64,000 nt of DNA, taken from Lachnospiraceae bacterium (GTDB lineage Bacteria; Bacillota; Clostridia; Lachnospirales; Lachnospiraceae). The notes below the pieces were generated by a model. The model was given only the letters and a program-made list of their open reading frames with translations. It was not told the DNA's origin and did no database searches. The stretch is taken from contig CAJTIU010000006.1 of the NCBI GenBank assembly GCA_910576335.1, forward strand, positions 1 through 64,000, read 5' to 3'. Each line of letters begins with the position of its first letter. Position 1 is the stretch's first letter. The position numbers were made by a program, and so were the translations under genes. This document shows, one piece after another, positions 15,970-28,035 of the stretch.

Positions 15970-16851
15970 TTATCTTCTTACTAATGTTACAACTACTCTT
16001 CTGTAAGGCTCTTCTCCTTCGCTATGTGTAGACACTGCCGGATCTGACTGTAAAGCAGAATGAATAATTCTTCTCTCATATGGATTCATAGGCTCTAATG
16101 ATACCATTCTTCTTGTTCTCTTCACTTTACTTGCTATGTTCTTTGCCAGATTTTCAAGAGTTTCTTTTCTTCTTCTCCTGTAGTCCTCTGTATCAAGCTT
16201 TACCCGGACATAACCTTCCTGCATCTTATTTGCAACCCGGTTGGTAAGATACTGAAGGGAATCAAGTGTCTGTCCTCTCTTACCAATCAGTACTCCCATG
16301 TTGTCTCCTTCCATATTAATGGAAAGTGCACCTTCCTCATCAATCTCTGATGTAACCTTTACATTTTCCATATTCATGGCTTTTAATACATCCTCAATAA
16401 ACTTTTCACATGCATTAACAGTGGATTCCTCTACGTTTTCAAGTTTTACTTCTTTTTTTATGGATTTTGGTGTTTCCTTTTTCCCGGACTCCTTCTTTGC
16501 AGGCTCTTCCTTTACATATGAAGTATGCTTTTCTTTTTTGAACTCTTTTTTATTTTCCCTCTTAAATTCCCTTTTGAATTCTTTCTTTGATTCCTTTTTC
16601 GGCACTTCTTTTACAGATTCTTTTTCAATTTCCTCAATCTCCGGCTCGTTTACCTCTTCTTCCGGCTCTGGTTTTTCTTCTTCTTTCCTGCGTGCTTTGA
16701 TTACAGCCTGCTTCATTCCGATTCCTAAAAAACCGGCACTTCCTTTTTCAATAACGATGTAATCCAGACGATCACTTGTTACACCCAGTTGGATTAATGC
16801 CTCTGTTATCGCATCATCCAATGTCTTTGCTGATACTGTAATGTAATCCAT
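15970..16851 (-). CDS. khpB: RNA-binding protein KhpB/Jag, 293 aa
   Basis: The order of domains is Jag_N (about residues 1-52, 'AKTLDDAITEALIQLGVT', 'GSAGFLGIGMKQAVIKA'), a long highly charged Lys/Glu linker (about 53-140), a KH domain with 'GVLIGKRGQTLDSLQYL', and a C-terminal R3H domain ('MNPYERRIIHSALQ', 'GEEPYRRVVVTLVRR'). In other Firmicutes KhpB partners KhpA and affects cell division and wall growth through RNA. The linker is long and repetitive (KKEFK-type). It follows yidC by ~15 bases. Confidence 0.95.
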   Translation of the reverse strand: MDYITVSAKTLDDAITEALIQLGVTSDRLDYIVIEKGSAGFLGIGMKQAVIKARRKEEEKPEPEEEVNEPEIEEIEKESVKEVPKKESKKEFKREFKRENKKEFKKEKHTSYVKEEPAKKESGKKETPKSIKKEVKLENVEESTVNACEKFIEDVLKAMNMENVKVTSEIDEEGALSINMEGDNMGVLIGKRGQTLDSLQYLTNRVANKMQEGYVRVKLDTEDYRRRRKETLENLAKNIASKVKRTRRMVSLEPMNPYERRIIHSALQSDPAVSTHSEGEEPYRRVVVTLVRR

Positions 16852-16866
16852 CTCCTAAGGCCTCCC

Positions 16867-17922
16867 TTATTTATTTTCATTAAATTTTTTTACCATGTTT
16901 GCTTTTTCTGCAAGACTTCCTGCCTTAATGTTCTGTGAAGCTCTTGCAATTTTTTCTTCTCTTTCCTTTTCTGTCATCGTAGATGTGCGATTTGCGGAAG
17001 AATTAATGCTCTTTGTATTCATCTGAGCCATCTGGTTAATCTTCTCAGCACGCTCTCCACGTTTTTCGCGCTTTTTGGCTGCCTTTTCTTTATTTCTCTC
17101 AATCAGATCTTCCACTGATATTTTGGCCAGATATTTATTAATGACAATCTGCTGTACACAGCGGACCACCGCACTCACAACCCAGTACACACCAATACCA
17201 GTAGGCAGTGAGAATACCATAAATATGGAAAACAACGGCATGGTTATGTTCATTGTCTTCATAGTCCCTGCCATCTGGCTATCCATCTGCTGCGCGGATC
17301 CGTTCATGGACTGCGAAAGTCTTACACTTATATACTGTGTCAGACCTGAAAGAATCGGAAGTAATATTGCCGTAATGATAATAACTGCAGACGGAAATCC
17401 AAGATTCTCCCCACTCCTTGCAGCACTAATCATTGCAGACGGTGTAATAGTCATATTTGGTATCGTAAGAAACTTATTTGCTTCTTCTGTAATCTTTGGC
17501 ACATAATCCTGAATGTTATAAATAACCGGATACAAAGCGAACAAAAATGGCATCTGTATTAATAACGGAAGGCATCCGCCCATCATAGATGTTCCATATT
17601 TATCATATACCTGCTGAACCTCTTCCTGCATCTTTAGCTGTGAAGCCTGATCCCTCTTATTCTTATATTTTTTCTGAATTGCCTGCACTTCCGGATTTAT
17701 AACAGCCTGCATCTTTGTGGTTCTCTGCTGGTTAATGGTCATTGGCAGCATACATGTATATACCAGAATCGTATAGATAATAATTGACCAGCCTACCAGA
17801 CCGTTATCCGACGGCAGCATGCCGTCTAACATTGTATAGATAAAGTTCATCACTTTACCCAGCACCCAGCAGATCTGTCCCACTATTGGCCAGTTTGCAG
17901 CGCTTATTAAAGTCATCGTCAT
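16867..17922 (-). CDS. yidC: Membrane protein insertase YidC, 351 aa
   Basis: YidC/OxaI inserts membrane proteins alone or with SecYEG. There are several hydrophobic segments: an N-terminal one ending in 'MLPSDNGLVGWSIIIYTILVY', then 'GGCLPLLIQMPFLFALYPVI', 'AVIIITAILLPILSGLTQYI' and 'GIGVYWVVSAVVRCVQQIVI'. The basic cytosolic region after the first core helix ('INQQRTTKMQAVINPEVQAI') is typical. The C-terminal ~90 residues are long, basic and methionine/asparagine-rich. It sits between yidD and khpB as in most Firmicutes. Confidence 0.95.
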   Translation of the reverse strand: MTMTLISAANWPIVGQICWVLGKVMNFIYTMLDGMLPSDNGLVGWSIIIYTILVYTCMLPMTINQQRTTKMQAVINPEVQAIQKKYKNKRDQASQLKMQEEVQQVYDKYGTSMMGGCLPLLIQMPFLFALYPVIYNIQDYVPKITEEANKFLTIPNMTITPSAMISAARSGENLGFPSAVIIITAILLPILSGLTQYISVRLSQSMNGSAQQMDSQMAGTMKTMNITMPLFSIFMVFSLPTGIGVYWVVSAVVRCVQQIVINKYLAKISVEDLIERNKEKAAKKREKRGERAEKINQMAQMNTKSINSSANRTSTMTEKEREEKIARASQNIKAGSLAEKANMVKKFNENK

Positions 17923-18007
17923 TATTTTGTTTCCTCCGTTACTATTATCTTGCGGACACCATTTTTATATTTCACCGCTTTTTTGAATAATATTCTTTTT
18001 ACATCTG

Positions 18008-18223
18008 TTAGGGAACAGGATCATATCCTCCCTTTGAAAAGGGATTACAGCGAAGTATCCTCCAGATACTAAGAACTCCTCCTTTTAATGCACCATACTT
18101 TTCCACAGCTTCAAGCGCATAGGTGGAACAGGTTGGATAATATTTACAAGAAGAATATCCCTTTGCCCCTGATAAATATTTCCGGTAAAATCGAATTCCC
18201 GACAGTACAATCCTTTTCATCAT
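18008..18223 (-). CDS. yidD: Membrane protein insertion efficiency factor YidD, 71 aa
   Basis: The conserved core '[20 protein letters not shown]' and the ending '[13 protein letters not shown]' identify YidD. It aids YidC-dependent insertion. It lies 11 bases after the rnpA stop and upstream of yidC, the usual order. Confidence 0.96.
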   Translation of the reverse strand: MMKRIVLSGIRFYRKYLSGAKGYSSCKYYPTCSTYALEAVEKYGALKGGVLSIWRILRCNPFSKGGYDPVP

Positions 18224-18234
18224 CCAATATTCCT

Positions 18235-18570
18235 TTACACAAGGATCTTATGAAGATTCCCCAGATGCAAAAGTGCGCTCTCAATCTCCTGATAGGTTCT
18301 CCCCTTCGCGCCTGCCCTCGCAATCACAACAAGATCATAACCACATCTGAAGCTTTCCTCATTAAGTCTGTAGCTTTCCCTGACAAGTCTCGTAATCCTG
18401 TGTCTTACAATGCTATTTCCCACTTTTTTACTTACAGATATTCCAATTCTGTTCCTGCTCTTCCCGTTTTCCATCTGATACATAACAAGATACTTATTCG
18501 CGCAGGAAATCCCTTTTTTATAAATATTCTGAAAATCTTTGTTTTTTTTCAGTGATTCAGAATACTTCAT
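18235..18570 (-). CDS. rnpA: Ribonuclease P protein component RnpA, 111 aa
   Basis: RnpA is the protein subunit of RNase P that matures tRNA 5' ends. The signature '[20 protein letters not shown]' and the following 'RLVRESYR' are present. The start at 18570 has GGAG 8 bases upstream; an ATG at 18600 would overrun the rpmH-proximal spacer and has no site. It lies between rpmH and yidD. Confidence 0.96.
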   Translation of the reverse strand: MKYSESLKKNKDFQNIYKKGISCANKYLVMYQMENGKSRNRIGISVSKKVGNSIVRHRITRLVRESYRLNEESFRCGYDLVVIARAGAKGRTYQEIESALLHLGNLHKILV

Positions 18571-18609
18571 AACTAATTCTCCACTGTGAAAAAAGGCCAC
18601 ATACGCGGC

Positions 18610-18744
18610 CTATGCTGATAATCTCTTTCTTCCCTTTGCTCTTCTGTTGGCAAGAACCTTTCTTCCGCCTGCAGAACTCATCCTTGCACGAAAACCGTGA
18701 ACCTTAGATCTCTGTCTCTTTTTTGGCTGGAATGTCATTTTCAT
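18610..18744 (-). CDS. rpmH: 50S ribosomal protein L34, 44 aa
   Basis: The minus strand encodes [18 protein letters not shown] and ends GRKRLSA, a standard L34 sequence. A strong ribosome site AAGGAGGTGG lies 6 bases upstream. It is the first gene of the rpmH-rnpA-yidD-yidC-khpB-mnmE-mnmG-rsmG block and is divergent from dnaA. Confidence 0.98.
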   Translation of the reverse strand: MKMTFQPKKRQRSKVHGFRARMSSAGGRKVLANRRAKGRKRLSA

Positions 18745-18811
18745 AATTATCCACCTCCTTATATTTTTCAAGGGATTACCCCCACTTTATTTCTAATAGA
18801 CATCAGTTTTG

Positions 18812-18840
18812 ATTATATTAAAAAAATGGCTCTACGTCAA
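18812..18840 (-). promoter_or_regulatory. Sigma-A promoter of the rpmH operon
   Basis: On the minus strand, -35 TTGACG at 18840-18835 and -10 TATAAT at 18817-18812 are 17 bases apart, a near-perfect housekeeping promoter ~70 bases before the rpmH start. Confidence 0.8.
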
Positions 18841-18869
18841 GCAAAACCGACGATTTTATTCACTTTTTA

Positions 18870-18898
18870 TTGCTTAAATTTCAATTTTGATGTAAAAT
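18870..18898 (+). promoter_or_regulatory. Probable dnaA promoter
   Basis: TTGCTT and TAAAAT are separated by 17 bases, ending ~57 bases before the dnaA start codon. Confidence 0.55.
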
Positions 18899-18954
18899 GT
18901 ATTAGAGTAATAACTACCTTATAGTAAATGTAAAAGAGTAGGAGATCATCTGGT

Positions 18955-20343
18955 ATGAACATTGTCGAGGAAAAGTGGCCGGAAATTATAGAACATCTCA
19001 GAATTGAACACGAATTATCTAATGTATCATTTAATACATGGATACTGCCATTAAAAGTATTTGACATTCTGAACGACACTGTGTTTATTCTTGTTAATAT
19101 GAATGCAAGTGTGGAATACATGGAAAAAAAATATCTTCTTCCATTAAAAGTCTCGATCGCAGAGATCACAGGAATCGAATATGAGATTACCTTTGTCTCG
19201 GAGGATGACGAGAGGCTTCGCCAAATCCAGAATATGTCCATTGAAGCAAGTCAAAAGAAGAGGACAAAATCCGTAGCCGAAAAAGCAGGACTGAATCCAA
19301 AATACACTTTTGACACTTTTGTTGTAGGAGGAAATAACAATTTTGCCCATGCTGCATCTCTCGCGGTGGCAGAATCCCCGGGTGAGGTCTACAATCCTCT
19401 TTTCCTCTATGGAGGAGTCGGACTTGGCAAGACTCACCTGATGCATTCCATTGCACACTTTATTCTGACAAATGATTCGAAAAAAAAGGTTCTCTATGTG
19501 ACCAGCGAAGCATTTACCAATGAACTGATTACTGCTCTGAGAATGGGACGTACAGAAGGAAATGAATCCGCAATTTTAAAATTCCGTGAGAAGTACCGCA
19601 ATAATGACGTACTCCTCATTGATGATATTCAATTTATAATAGGAAAGGAAAGCACACAGGAAGAATTTTTCCATACCTTTAATCATCTCCATACGTCTGC
19701 CAAGCAGATCATCATCTCCAGCGATAAACCCCCAAGGGATATCGAGACACTGGAGGCAAGGCTTAGGACAAGGTTTGAGTGGGGACTAATTGCAGATATC
19801 TCCGTTCCAAACTACGAGACACGTATGGCGATCCTGCAGAAAAAAATTGAACTGGATCACCTGGACAGATACAATATTCCTCTTGATGTCCTTGATTACA
19901 TTGCCAATAATATCAAATCAAACATCCGTGAACTGGAAGGATCCCTTAATAAGCTGATTGCACTGTACAAGCTGAATCATAATCACAATCCGATTGACAT
20001 TACTCTTGCTGCAGAAGCACTAAAGGATATTATATCTGCTGAAAATAAAAGAGAGGTCACACCTGAACTGATTCTTGACATTGTAGCAGACCATTTTGGC
20101 ATTACCATTGCAGATGTAAAGAGCAGAAAACGAAGCGAGGACATTTCCATTCCCCGCCAGATCTGCATGTACCTCATGAGAACCATGACCGAGACTCCAC
20201 TTAAGACTATTGGCATCATACTCGGAGGAAAAGACCACTCCACGATTAAATACGGTGTGGAAAAAATATCAAATGAGCTTAAAAATGACGAAACACTGGC
20301 TAATACCATTAGTATCATAAAAAAGAAACTCAGTCCCGCATAA
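18955..20343 (+). CDS. dnaA: Chromosomal replication initiator DnaA, 462 aa
   Basis: DnaA opens the origin and recruits helicase. Domain I is at the N-terminus ('EHELSNVSFNTWILPL'). The AAA+ domain III has Walker A 'GGVGLGKTHLMHSIAH' and Walker B 'VLLIDDIQFI'. Domain IV carries the DNA-binding signature 'RTMTETPLKTIGIILGGKDHSTI' that reads DnaA boxes. The linker domain II is short. It is transcribed away from rpmH, and the strand switch here marks the origin. Confidence 0.98.
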   Translation: MNIVEEKWPEIIEHLRIEHELSNVSFNTWILPLKVFDILNDTVFILVNMNASVEYMEKKYLLPLKVSIAEITGIEYEITFVSEDDERLRQIQNMSIEASQKKRTKSVAEKAGLNPKYTFDTFVVGGNNNFAHAASLAVAESPGEVYNPLFLYGGVGLGKTHLMHSIAHFILTNDSKKKVLYVTSEAFTNELITALRMGRTEGNESAILKFREKYRNNDVLLIDDIQFIIGKESTQEEFFHTFNHLHTSAKQIIISSDKPPRDIETLEARLRTRFEWGLIADISVPNYETRMAILQKKIELDHLDRYNIPLDVLDYIANNIKSNIRELEGSLNKLIALYKLNHNHNPIDITLAAEALKDIISAENKREVTPELILDIVADHFGITIADVKSRKRSEDISIPRQICMYLMRTMTETPLKTIGIILGGKDHSTIKYGVEKISNELKNDETLANTISIIKKKLSPA

Positions 20344-20368
20344 GCTATTCTATATATGTGCATAAATA

Positions 20369-20399
20369 TGTGGACAACCCTGTGATAAAACACGGATAA
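20369..20399. other. DnaA-box cluster in the dnaA-dnaN gap (probable oriC part)
   Basis: Three adjacent matches to the DnaA box TTATCCACA read on the minus strand: TTGTCCACA (20369-20377), TTTATCACA (20381-20389) and TTATCCGTG (20391-20399). None is perfect. The following ~200 bases are A+T-rich and could unwind. Gene polarity changes between rpmH and dnaA, which supports an origin here. Confidence 0.55.
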
Positions 20400-20631
20400 C
20401 CGGCTAATAACCTGTTTTTATAAAGCAAAAGAGCCTTCAGGCAAAAAATATTATCCCAGGTATACCCACATCATTTCAAAAGAGAATACACAGACTTATC
20501 AGACCAGAAACATCAGAGTTTTAAAGGGATAGAAGCAGTTTTACACTTTTTACAGTCCCCTAATAAGAAGAATACGAAAATTAATTATATATTTATATAT
20601 AGACCCGCCACTGGAAAGGAGTTTTACACAC

Positions 20632-21741
20632 ATGAAGATTATATGCAGTAAAGCGAATCTTGCAAAAGGAGTTAATATTGTATCAAAAGCAGTTCCATCA
20701 AAAACAACTATGCCGATTCTTGAATGTGTACTAATTGATGCAACCATGGATGCGATAAAGCTGACAGCAAATGATATGGAACTCGGAATACAGACAGAGA
20801 TTGAAGGAGAAATTATAGAAAGAGGAATGATCGCAATCGATGCGAAGTTCTTTTCAGAGATTGTCCGGAAGCTTCCAGACAATGATGTAATGATCGAATC
20901 AGACGGATCCCTTCAGACAACCATTATCTGTGAAAAAGCAAAATTCGATATATCCGGAAAGCCGGGTGAAGAATTCTCCTATCTTCCAGTCATAGAAAAA
21001 GAGGATTCCATAGAGATATCACAATTTACATTAAAAGAAGTCATCAGACAGACTATTTTCTCCATTGCAGACACAGAAAGCAACAAGCTTATGTCGGGAG
21101 AACTATTTGAGATCAAAGACAGCATATTAAGAGTAGCCTCCCTGGACGGACATCGCATATCTACCCGTAAGGTGGCTCTAAAAGACGAAGTAAGAGATAA
21201 AAAACTGGTAGTGCCAGGAAAGACTCTGAATGAAGTAAGTAAGATTCTGTCTGGCGAAGCAGAAAGCATGGTTAATATCTCTTATACAAACAACCACATT
21301 GTATTTGAATTTGACAACACAATCGTCGTATCAAGATTAATCGAAGGTGAATACTTCAAGATTGACCAGATGATCTCAAGTGACTATGAAACTAAAGTAA
21401 GAATAAATAAAAGAGAATTTCTGAACTGCATCGACAGGGCAACACTACTGGTAAAAGAAGGAGACAAAAAACCAATAATTATAAATATTGGAGACGATAT
21501 AATGGAACTACGGATAAAATCACAAATCGGCTCAATGGACGAAGAGATCATGATCAACAAAGAAGGAAAAGATCTCCTGATCGGCTTCAATCCAAAGTTC
21601 CTGATTGACGCCCTCAGAGTCATAGACGAAGAAGAAGTAACCCTCTACTTGATGAACGCCAAAGCCCCCTGCTTCATCAAAGACGAAAAAGAGACCTACG
21701 TCTACCTCATCCTCCCCGTAAACTTTAACGCAGCCATTTAA
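20632..21741 (+). CDS. dnaN: DNA polymerase III beta sliding clamp, 369 aa
   Basis: The clamp tethers the replicative polymerase. The three repeated clamp domains are recognisable, with 'VNIVSKAVPSKTTMPILECV' at the start, 'LASLDGHRIST'-like sequence mid-protein and an ending 'YVYLILPVNFNAAI'. Length is normal. AAGGAG lies 10-15 bases upstream. A repeat cluster follows the stop before yaaA. Confidence 0.97.
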   Translation: MKIICSKANLAKGVNIVSKAVPSKTTMPILECVLIDATMDAIKLTANDMELGIQTEIEGEIIERGMIAIDAKFFSEIVRKLPDNDVMIESDGSLQTTIICEKAKFDISGKPGEEFSYLPVIEKEDSIEISQFTLKEVIRQTIFSIADTESNKLMSGELFEIKDSILRVASLDGHRISTRKVALKDEVRDKKLVVPGKTLNEVSKILSGEAESMVNISYTNNHIVFEFDNTIVVSRLIEGEYFKIDQMISSDYETKVRINKREFLNCIDRATLLVKEGDKKPIIINIGDDIMELRIKSQIGSMDEEIMINKEGKDLLIGFNPKFLIDALRVIDEEEVTLYLMNAKAPCFIKDEKETYVYLILPVNFNAAI

Positions 21742-21761
21742 GCAACGATGAAACACAGCCC

Positions 21762-21917
21762 CGGCAAGCCACAACCTCCCTGCAAAAAAGGGGGGACGGG
21801 GGAAAGTAGCCGAAGGCGAGGCTGCCCCGTCCCCAACTGCGAAGCAGTCAAAATAGGGGAAAGTAGCCGAAGGCGAGGCTGCCCCGTCCCCAAAACGAGC
21901 AAAGCGAGTTTCAAAAG
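21762..21917. repeat. Hairpin-chain repeat cluster A (between dnaN and yaaA)
   Basis: A flank starting GGCAAGCCACA is followed by two units of GTAGCCGAAGGCGAGGCTGC plus CCCCGTCCCC, joined by the small hairpin ACTGCGAAGCAGT, and ends with a hairpin AACGAGC/GCGAGTTT. The same string of parts, in the same order, occurs at 25278-25499. Open frames through it encode repetitive Arg/Pro-rich nonsense. Confidence 0.85.
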
Positions 21918-21942
21918 ATTAACCAGAAGCGAGGAAAAGAGC

Positions 21943-22152
21943 ATGAAAACAATCAAACTACGCGACGAACACATAAAACTTGGCCAGGCACTAAAGGCCG
22001 CCGGCCTGGTATCCTCCGGTGTTGAGGCTAAGGAAGTAATACAAAGCGGTCATGTCACCGTAAACGGTGAGACAGACACCCGCCGGGGAAGGAAACTTTA
22101 CGCCGGTGACACAGCAGAATACGACGGAGAAAAGATAAAAATTGAAGATTAA
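21943..22152 (+). CDS. yaaA: S4-domain RNA-binding protein YaaA, 69 aa
   Basis: A small S4-like protein with 'IKLGQALKAAGLVSSGVEAK' and 'IQSGHVTVNGETDTRRGRKL', the usual RNA-binding fold found between dnaN and recF in Firmicutes. Its role is thought to lie in ribosome or RNA metabolism. The start at 21943 is preferred because GAGGAA lies 7-8 bases upstream; an in-frame ATG at 21748 would translate the repeat cluster. The stop overlaps the recF start by 11 bases. Confidence 0.93.
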   Translation: MKTIKLRDEHIKLGQALKAAGLVSSGVEAKEVIQSGHVTVNGETDTRRGRKLYAGDTAEYDGEKIKIED

Positions 22153-23236
22153 GTCTTTAAAACTAAAGGATTTTAGAAATTACAATCTGCTTCAGCTTGA
22201 CTTTGATGATTCAACGAATATCTTTTATGGGAACAATGCACAGGGAAAGACAAATATATTAGAGGCAGTCTACCTTTCCGGAACAACGAAGTCACACCGT
22301 GGGACAAAGGACAGGGACATGATCCGGTTTGGGGAAAATGAATCACACATTGAAACTGTTGTAGAGAAAAGAGGCATGTCCTACAAGATTGACATGCACT
22401 TGAAAAAAAACAGTCCAAAAGGGATTGCAATTGACAAGCTGCCGATTCGTAAGGCAGGCGAATTATTTGGAATTATCAATATTGTTTTTTTCTCTCCCGA
22501 GGATCTGAATATCATTAAGAATGGACCCTCCGAGAGGAGAAGATTCATAGATCTTGAGTTATCACAGCTTGATAAGATATATCTGAATAACTTATCAAAT
22601 TATAATCGAATTATAAACCAGAGAAATCATTTATTAAAGGATTTGAGGGAGGCAGGCAGACAGGAGAACCTGATCCAGACGCTGGATATATGGGATATGC
22701 AATTAGTACAATATGGAAATGAAATTATAAAAAAAAGAAAAGAATTCATTGAAAAAATTAACGAAATAATTTCTTATACACATAAAAAATTAACTGGAGG
22801 AAAAGAAAATATTGAACTTGTATATGAGCCTGGAAGCGGAAGCTTAAGTCTGGAGGATGCCCTTAAAAAAAACAGAGAAAAGGATATGAGATTTAAAAAT
22901 ACATCAGTAGGGCCTCACAGGGATGATATATGTTTCATGACAAAAGATCTGGATATCAGACGCTTTGGTTCCCAGGGGCAGCAGAGAACTGCTGCGCTAT
23001 CCTTGAAGCTTGCGGAAATTGAGCTTGTAAAAAGTGTGATTCACGATACGCCGGTTTTATTACTTGACGATGTATTGTCTGAACTTGATAAATACAGGCA
23101 AAACTATTTATTAGATAGTATTCACGATATACAGACGCTTATAACCTGTACAGGAATGGATGAGTTCATAAATCATCGTTTTTCTATAAATAAAGTTTTT
23201 CATGTCTTTAATGGACAGGTAGTAAAGGAAAATTAA
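22142..23236 (+). CDS. recF: DNA replication/repair ATPase RecF, 364 aa
   Basis: RecF is an SMC-like ATPase that loads RecA at gaps. The N-terminal sequence 'LKDFRNYNLLQLDFDDSTNI' leads to Walker A 'YGNNAQGKTNILEAVYL'. The ABC signature is 'RFGSQGQQRTAALSLKLAE' and Walker B is 'PVLLLDDVLSELD'. It starts with TTG at 22142, overlapping yaaA by 11 bases, so coupling to yaaA translation is likely. Confidence 0.96.
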   Translation: MKIKSLKLKDFRNYNLLQLDFDDSTNIFYGNNAQGKTNILEAVYLSGTTKSHRGTKDRDMIRFGENESHIETVVEKRGMSYKIDMHLKKNSPKGIAIDKLPIRKAGELFGIINIVFFSPEDLNIIKNGPSERRRFIDLELSQLDKIYLNNLSNYNRIINQRNHLLKDLREAGRQENLIQTLDIWDMQLVQYGNEIIKKRKEFIEKINEIISYTHKKLTGGKENIELVYEPGSGSLSLEDALKKNREKDMRFKNTSVGPHRDDICFMTKDLDIRRFGSQGQQRTAALSLKLAEIELVKSVIHDTPVLLLDDVLSELDKYRQNYLLDSIHDIQTLITCTGMDEFINHRFSINKVFHVFNGQVVKEN

Positions 23237-23248
23237 AAATTTTCGTAA

Positions 23249-23270
23249 GTTACTGGTCATAAAGTGAACA
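23249..23270 (+). repeat. Decayed copy of a GTTACTG-type palindrome
   Basis: GTTACTGGTCATAAAGTGAA resembles the complement of the palindrome at 41369-41395 (GTTACTGTTCAC...CAGTAAC). It lies in the recF-gyrB gap. Confidence 0.45.
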
Positions 23271-23297
23271 TTGAAAGTACTGGGCAGTTACCAGTGA

Positions 23298-25250
<1,953 letters not shown>

Positions 25251-25277
25251 CCGAGAGGCCAAGAGCGGACAGGGTAA

Positions 25278-25499
25278 CGGCAAGCCACAGCCTCCCTGCG
25301 AAAGCAAGGGGACGGGGGAACGTAGCCGAAGGCGAGGCTGCCCCGTCCCCAACTGCGAAGCAGTCAAAATAGGGGAACGCAGCCGAAGGCGAGGCTGCCC
25401 CGTCCAGGGCTGCGAAGCAGTCAAAATAGGGGAACGTAGCCGAATGCGAGGCTGCCCCGTCCCCAAAACGAGCGAAGCGAGTTTCAAGCGAGTTTCAAA
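25278..25499. repeat. Hairpin-chain repeat cluster B (between gyrB and gyrA)
   Basis: The same flank as cluster A (GGCAAGCCACA, CCTCCCTGC) is followed by three units of CGAAGGCGAGGCTGCCCCGT (one decayed to CGAATGCG), joined by CTGCGAAGCAG hairpins, ending in AACGAGCGAAGCGAGTTT and a duplicated GCGAGTTTCAA. It lies within a gyrB-gyrA transcription unit. Confidence 0.85.
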
Positions 25500-25512
25500 A
25501 AAGGAGTAAAAC

Positions 25513-27969
25513 ATGGAAGACAATATATTCGACAAAGTCCACGAAGTAGACTTAAAGAAAACAATGGAAGATTCCTACATCGATTATGCCATGAGCGTCA
25601 TAGCATCCCGTGCGCTTCCCGATGTAAGAGACGGACTGAAGCCAGTACAGAGAAGAATTCTCTACTCCATGATAGAATTAAATAACGGACCTGACAAGCC
25701 TCACAGAAAATCAGCACGTATTGTCGGGGACACAATGGGTAAATACCACCCCCACGGAGACAGTTCCATTTACGGTGCATTAGTAAATATGGCACAGGAG
25801 TGGTCCACAAGATATCCATTAGTAGACGGACATGGAAACTTTGGATCTGTAGATGGCGACGGGGCCGCCGCCATGAGATACACAGAGGCAAGGCTTAGTA
25901 AGATTTCCATGGAGCTGACAGCTGACATAAATAAAAATACTGTGGACTTCATGCCAAACTTTGATGAGACTGAAAAAGAACCCGTTGTGCTTCCGGCAAG
26001 ATTTCCCAATCTGCTTGTAAATGGAACTTCTGGTATAGCGGTAGGAATGGCAACTAATATCCCGCCCCACAATCTTCGGGAAGTCATCAATGCAGTTGTA
26101 AAGATCATTGACAATCAGATTGAGGACAAAGAAGAAACAACAATCGAAGAGATTCTTGAAATTATAAAAGGGCCGGATTTTCCTACAGGGGGCGTGATTC
26201 TGGGAACAAGGGGAATCGAAGCGGCATACAGGACCGGCCGGGGAAAAATCCGCGTACGCGCCATTACAAATATTGAAACCATGCCAAACGGAAAGAGCCG
26301 TATTATTGTCACAGAACTCCCATATATGGTAAATAAGGCTCGTCTGATCGAAAAGATTGCCGAGATGGTGAGGGATAAAAAGATTGATGGAATCACAGAC
26401 CTGAGCGACCAGTCAAGCCGGGAAGGCATGAGAATTGTAATTGAGCTCAGAAGAGATGTTAATGCAAATGTTATTTTAAATCAATTATATAAGCATACCC
26501 AGCTTCAGGATACCTTTGGCGTTATTATGCTTGCACTGGTGAATAATGAGCCAAAGGTTATGAATATTCTGGACATGCTCTCCTGCTATCTGGATCACCA
26601 GGAGGAGGTCGTAACCCGCCGTACAAAATATGAGTTAAATAAGGCGGAAGAGCGGGCACATATATTAGAAGGACTGCTGATTGCCCTTGATAATATTGAT
26701 GAGGTTATACGGATCATCAGAGGTTCACAGACAGTCCAGATTGCAAAGGCAGAACTCATGGAGCGCTTCGGTCTTACAGATGTCCAGGCACAGGCAATTG
26801 TAGACATGCGTCTGAGAGCACTGACAGGACTGGAAAGAGAAAAGCTAGAGGCTGAATATAATGAATTAATGAAACTCATTGACCAGTTAAAGGCAATTCT
26901 TGCTGACCGAAAGCTTCTCCTCGGAGTAATTAGAAAAGAAATCATTATAATACGCGATAAATATGGAGACGAAAGAAGAACGTCCATCGGCTTTGACGAA
27001 TATGATATTTCCATGGAAGATCTGATTCCAAAGGAAGATGTTGTCATTACCATGACAAAGCTCGGCTACATCAAGCGTATGTCTAATGATACCTTCAAGG
27101 CTCAGAACCGCGGCGGAAAAGGGATCAAAGGAATGCAGACCATAGAGGAAGATTATGTAGAAGAGCTCTTTATGTCCAATACACACCATTTTATCATGTT
27201 CTTTACAAATACTGGGCGTGTATACAGACTGAAAGGATACGAGATTCCCGAGGCAAGCCGTACTTCAAGAGGAACCGCAATCATTAATCTGTTGCAGCTC
27301 ATGCCAGGGGAAAAGATTACGGCAGTCATACCAATAGAATATTACGGCGAAGAGGCATACCTTGTCATGGCAACCAAGAACGGATTAATCAAGAAAACCC
27401 CTCTCCGTGAGTATATGAATGTCCGGAAAATCGGTCTTGCCGCTATTACATTACGAGAGGATGATGAACTAATTGAGGTGAAATTCACGGACAGCAAGAA
27501 GGAAATTATACTGGCTACAAAATATGGCCAGTGTATCCGGTTCAAAGAAGGTGATGTAAGGGCAACAGGAAGGACATCCATGGGAGTCAGAGGCATCAAC
27601 CTTGCAGACCGGGATGAGGTGATCGGAATGCAGCTTGTTACACAAGGCACCCACCTGCTGATCGTATCCGAAAAGGGAATGGGAAAACGTACCTCAATGG
27701 AAGAATTCACAGCCCAGAACCGTGGCGGAAAAGGTGTAAAATGCTATAAAATTACTGAAAAGACAGGCAATGTAGTTGGCATCAAAGCCGTAGATGAAGA
27801 AGACGAAATCATGATTATAAACACAGAAGGAATCATTATTCGTATGCTCTGCAGTGGAATTTCCGTACTTGGCCGGATCACATCAGGAGTGAAACTCATT
27901 AACCTGAAAGACGGAGACATGGTAGCAAGCATCGCAAAGGTAAGAGATGAAGAGGAAAAAGATGAGTAA
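25513..27969 (+). CDS. gyrA: DNA gyrase subunit A, 818 aa
   Basis: GyrA holds the DNA-cleaving tyrosine. The N-terminal region has '[20 protein letters not shown]' and '[20 protein letters not shown]'; the catalytic Tyr is in '[12 protein letters not shown]' (about residue 122). The C-terminal beta-pinwheel has repeated '[10 protein letters not shown]' (GyrA box) and 'QNRGGKGVK' blades. GGAG lies 8 bases before the start. A palindrome (27981-28012) follows the stop. Confidence 0.98.
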   Translation: MEDNIFDKVHEVDLKKTMEDSYIDYAMSVIASRALPDVRDGLKPVQRRILYSMIELNNGPDKPHRKSARIVGDTMGKYHPHGDSSIYGALVNMAQEWSTRYPLVDGHGNFGSVDGDGAAAMRYTEARLSKISMELTADINKNTVDFMPNFDETEKEPVVLPARFPNLLVNGTSGIAVGMATNIPPHNLREVINAVVKIIDNQIEDKEETTIEEILEIIKGPDFPTGGVILGTRGIEAAYRTGRGKIRVRAITNIETMPNGKSRIIVTELPYMVNKARLIEKIAEMVRDKKIDGITDLSDQSSREGMRIVIELRRDVNANVILNQLYKHTQLQDTFGVIMLALVNNEPKVMNILDMLSCYLDHQEEVVTRRTKYELNKAEERAHILEGLLIALDNIDEVIRIIRGSQTVQIAKAELMERFGLTDVQAQAIVDMRLRALTGLEREKLEAEYNELMKLIDQLKAILADRKLLLGVIRKEIIIIRDKYGDERRTSIGFDEYDISMEDLIPKEDVVITMTKLGYIKRMSNDTFKAQNRGGKGIKGMQTIEEDYVEELFMSNTHHFIMFFTNTGRVYRLKGYEIPEASRTSRGTAIINLLQLMPGEKITAVIPIEYYGEEAYLVMATKNGLIKKTPLREYMNVRKIGLAAITLREDDELIEVKFTDSKKEIILATKYGQCIRFKEGDVRATGRTSMGVRGINLADRDEVIGMQLVTQGTHLLIVSEKGMGKRTSMEEFTAQNRGGKGVKCYKITEKTGNVVGIKAVDEEDEIMIINTEGIIIRMLCSGISVLGRITSGVKLINLKDGDMVASIAKVRDEEEKDE

Positions 27970-27980
27970 TCTGCCAATCT

Positions 27981-28012
27981 GGGACGGGGTATTTTTAAAA
28001 ATACCCCGTCCC
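27981..28012. repeat. GGGGACGGGG palindrome, copy P2
   Basis: GGGACGGGGTATTTTT is followed at once by its complement. It lies between gyrA and plsC and shares its core with P1 and P3. Confidence 0.9.
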
Positions 28013-28035
28013 CAACAAACATAGAAGGAGGACAA

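Noticed and set aside
21748-21942. N-terminal extension of yaaA
   Set aside because: It would translate the hairpin-chain repeat; a good ribosome site precedes the start at 21943.
25278-25499. CRISPR-like array
   Set aside because: Units are themselves hairpin chains with near-identical linkers instead of unique spacers, and no cas genes are present.
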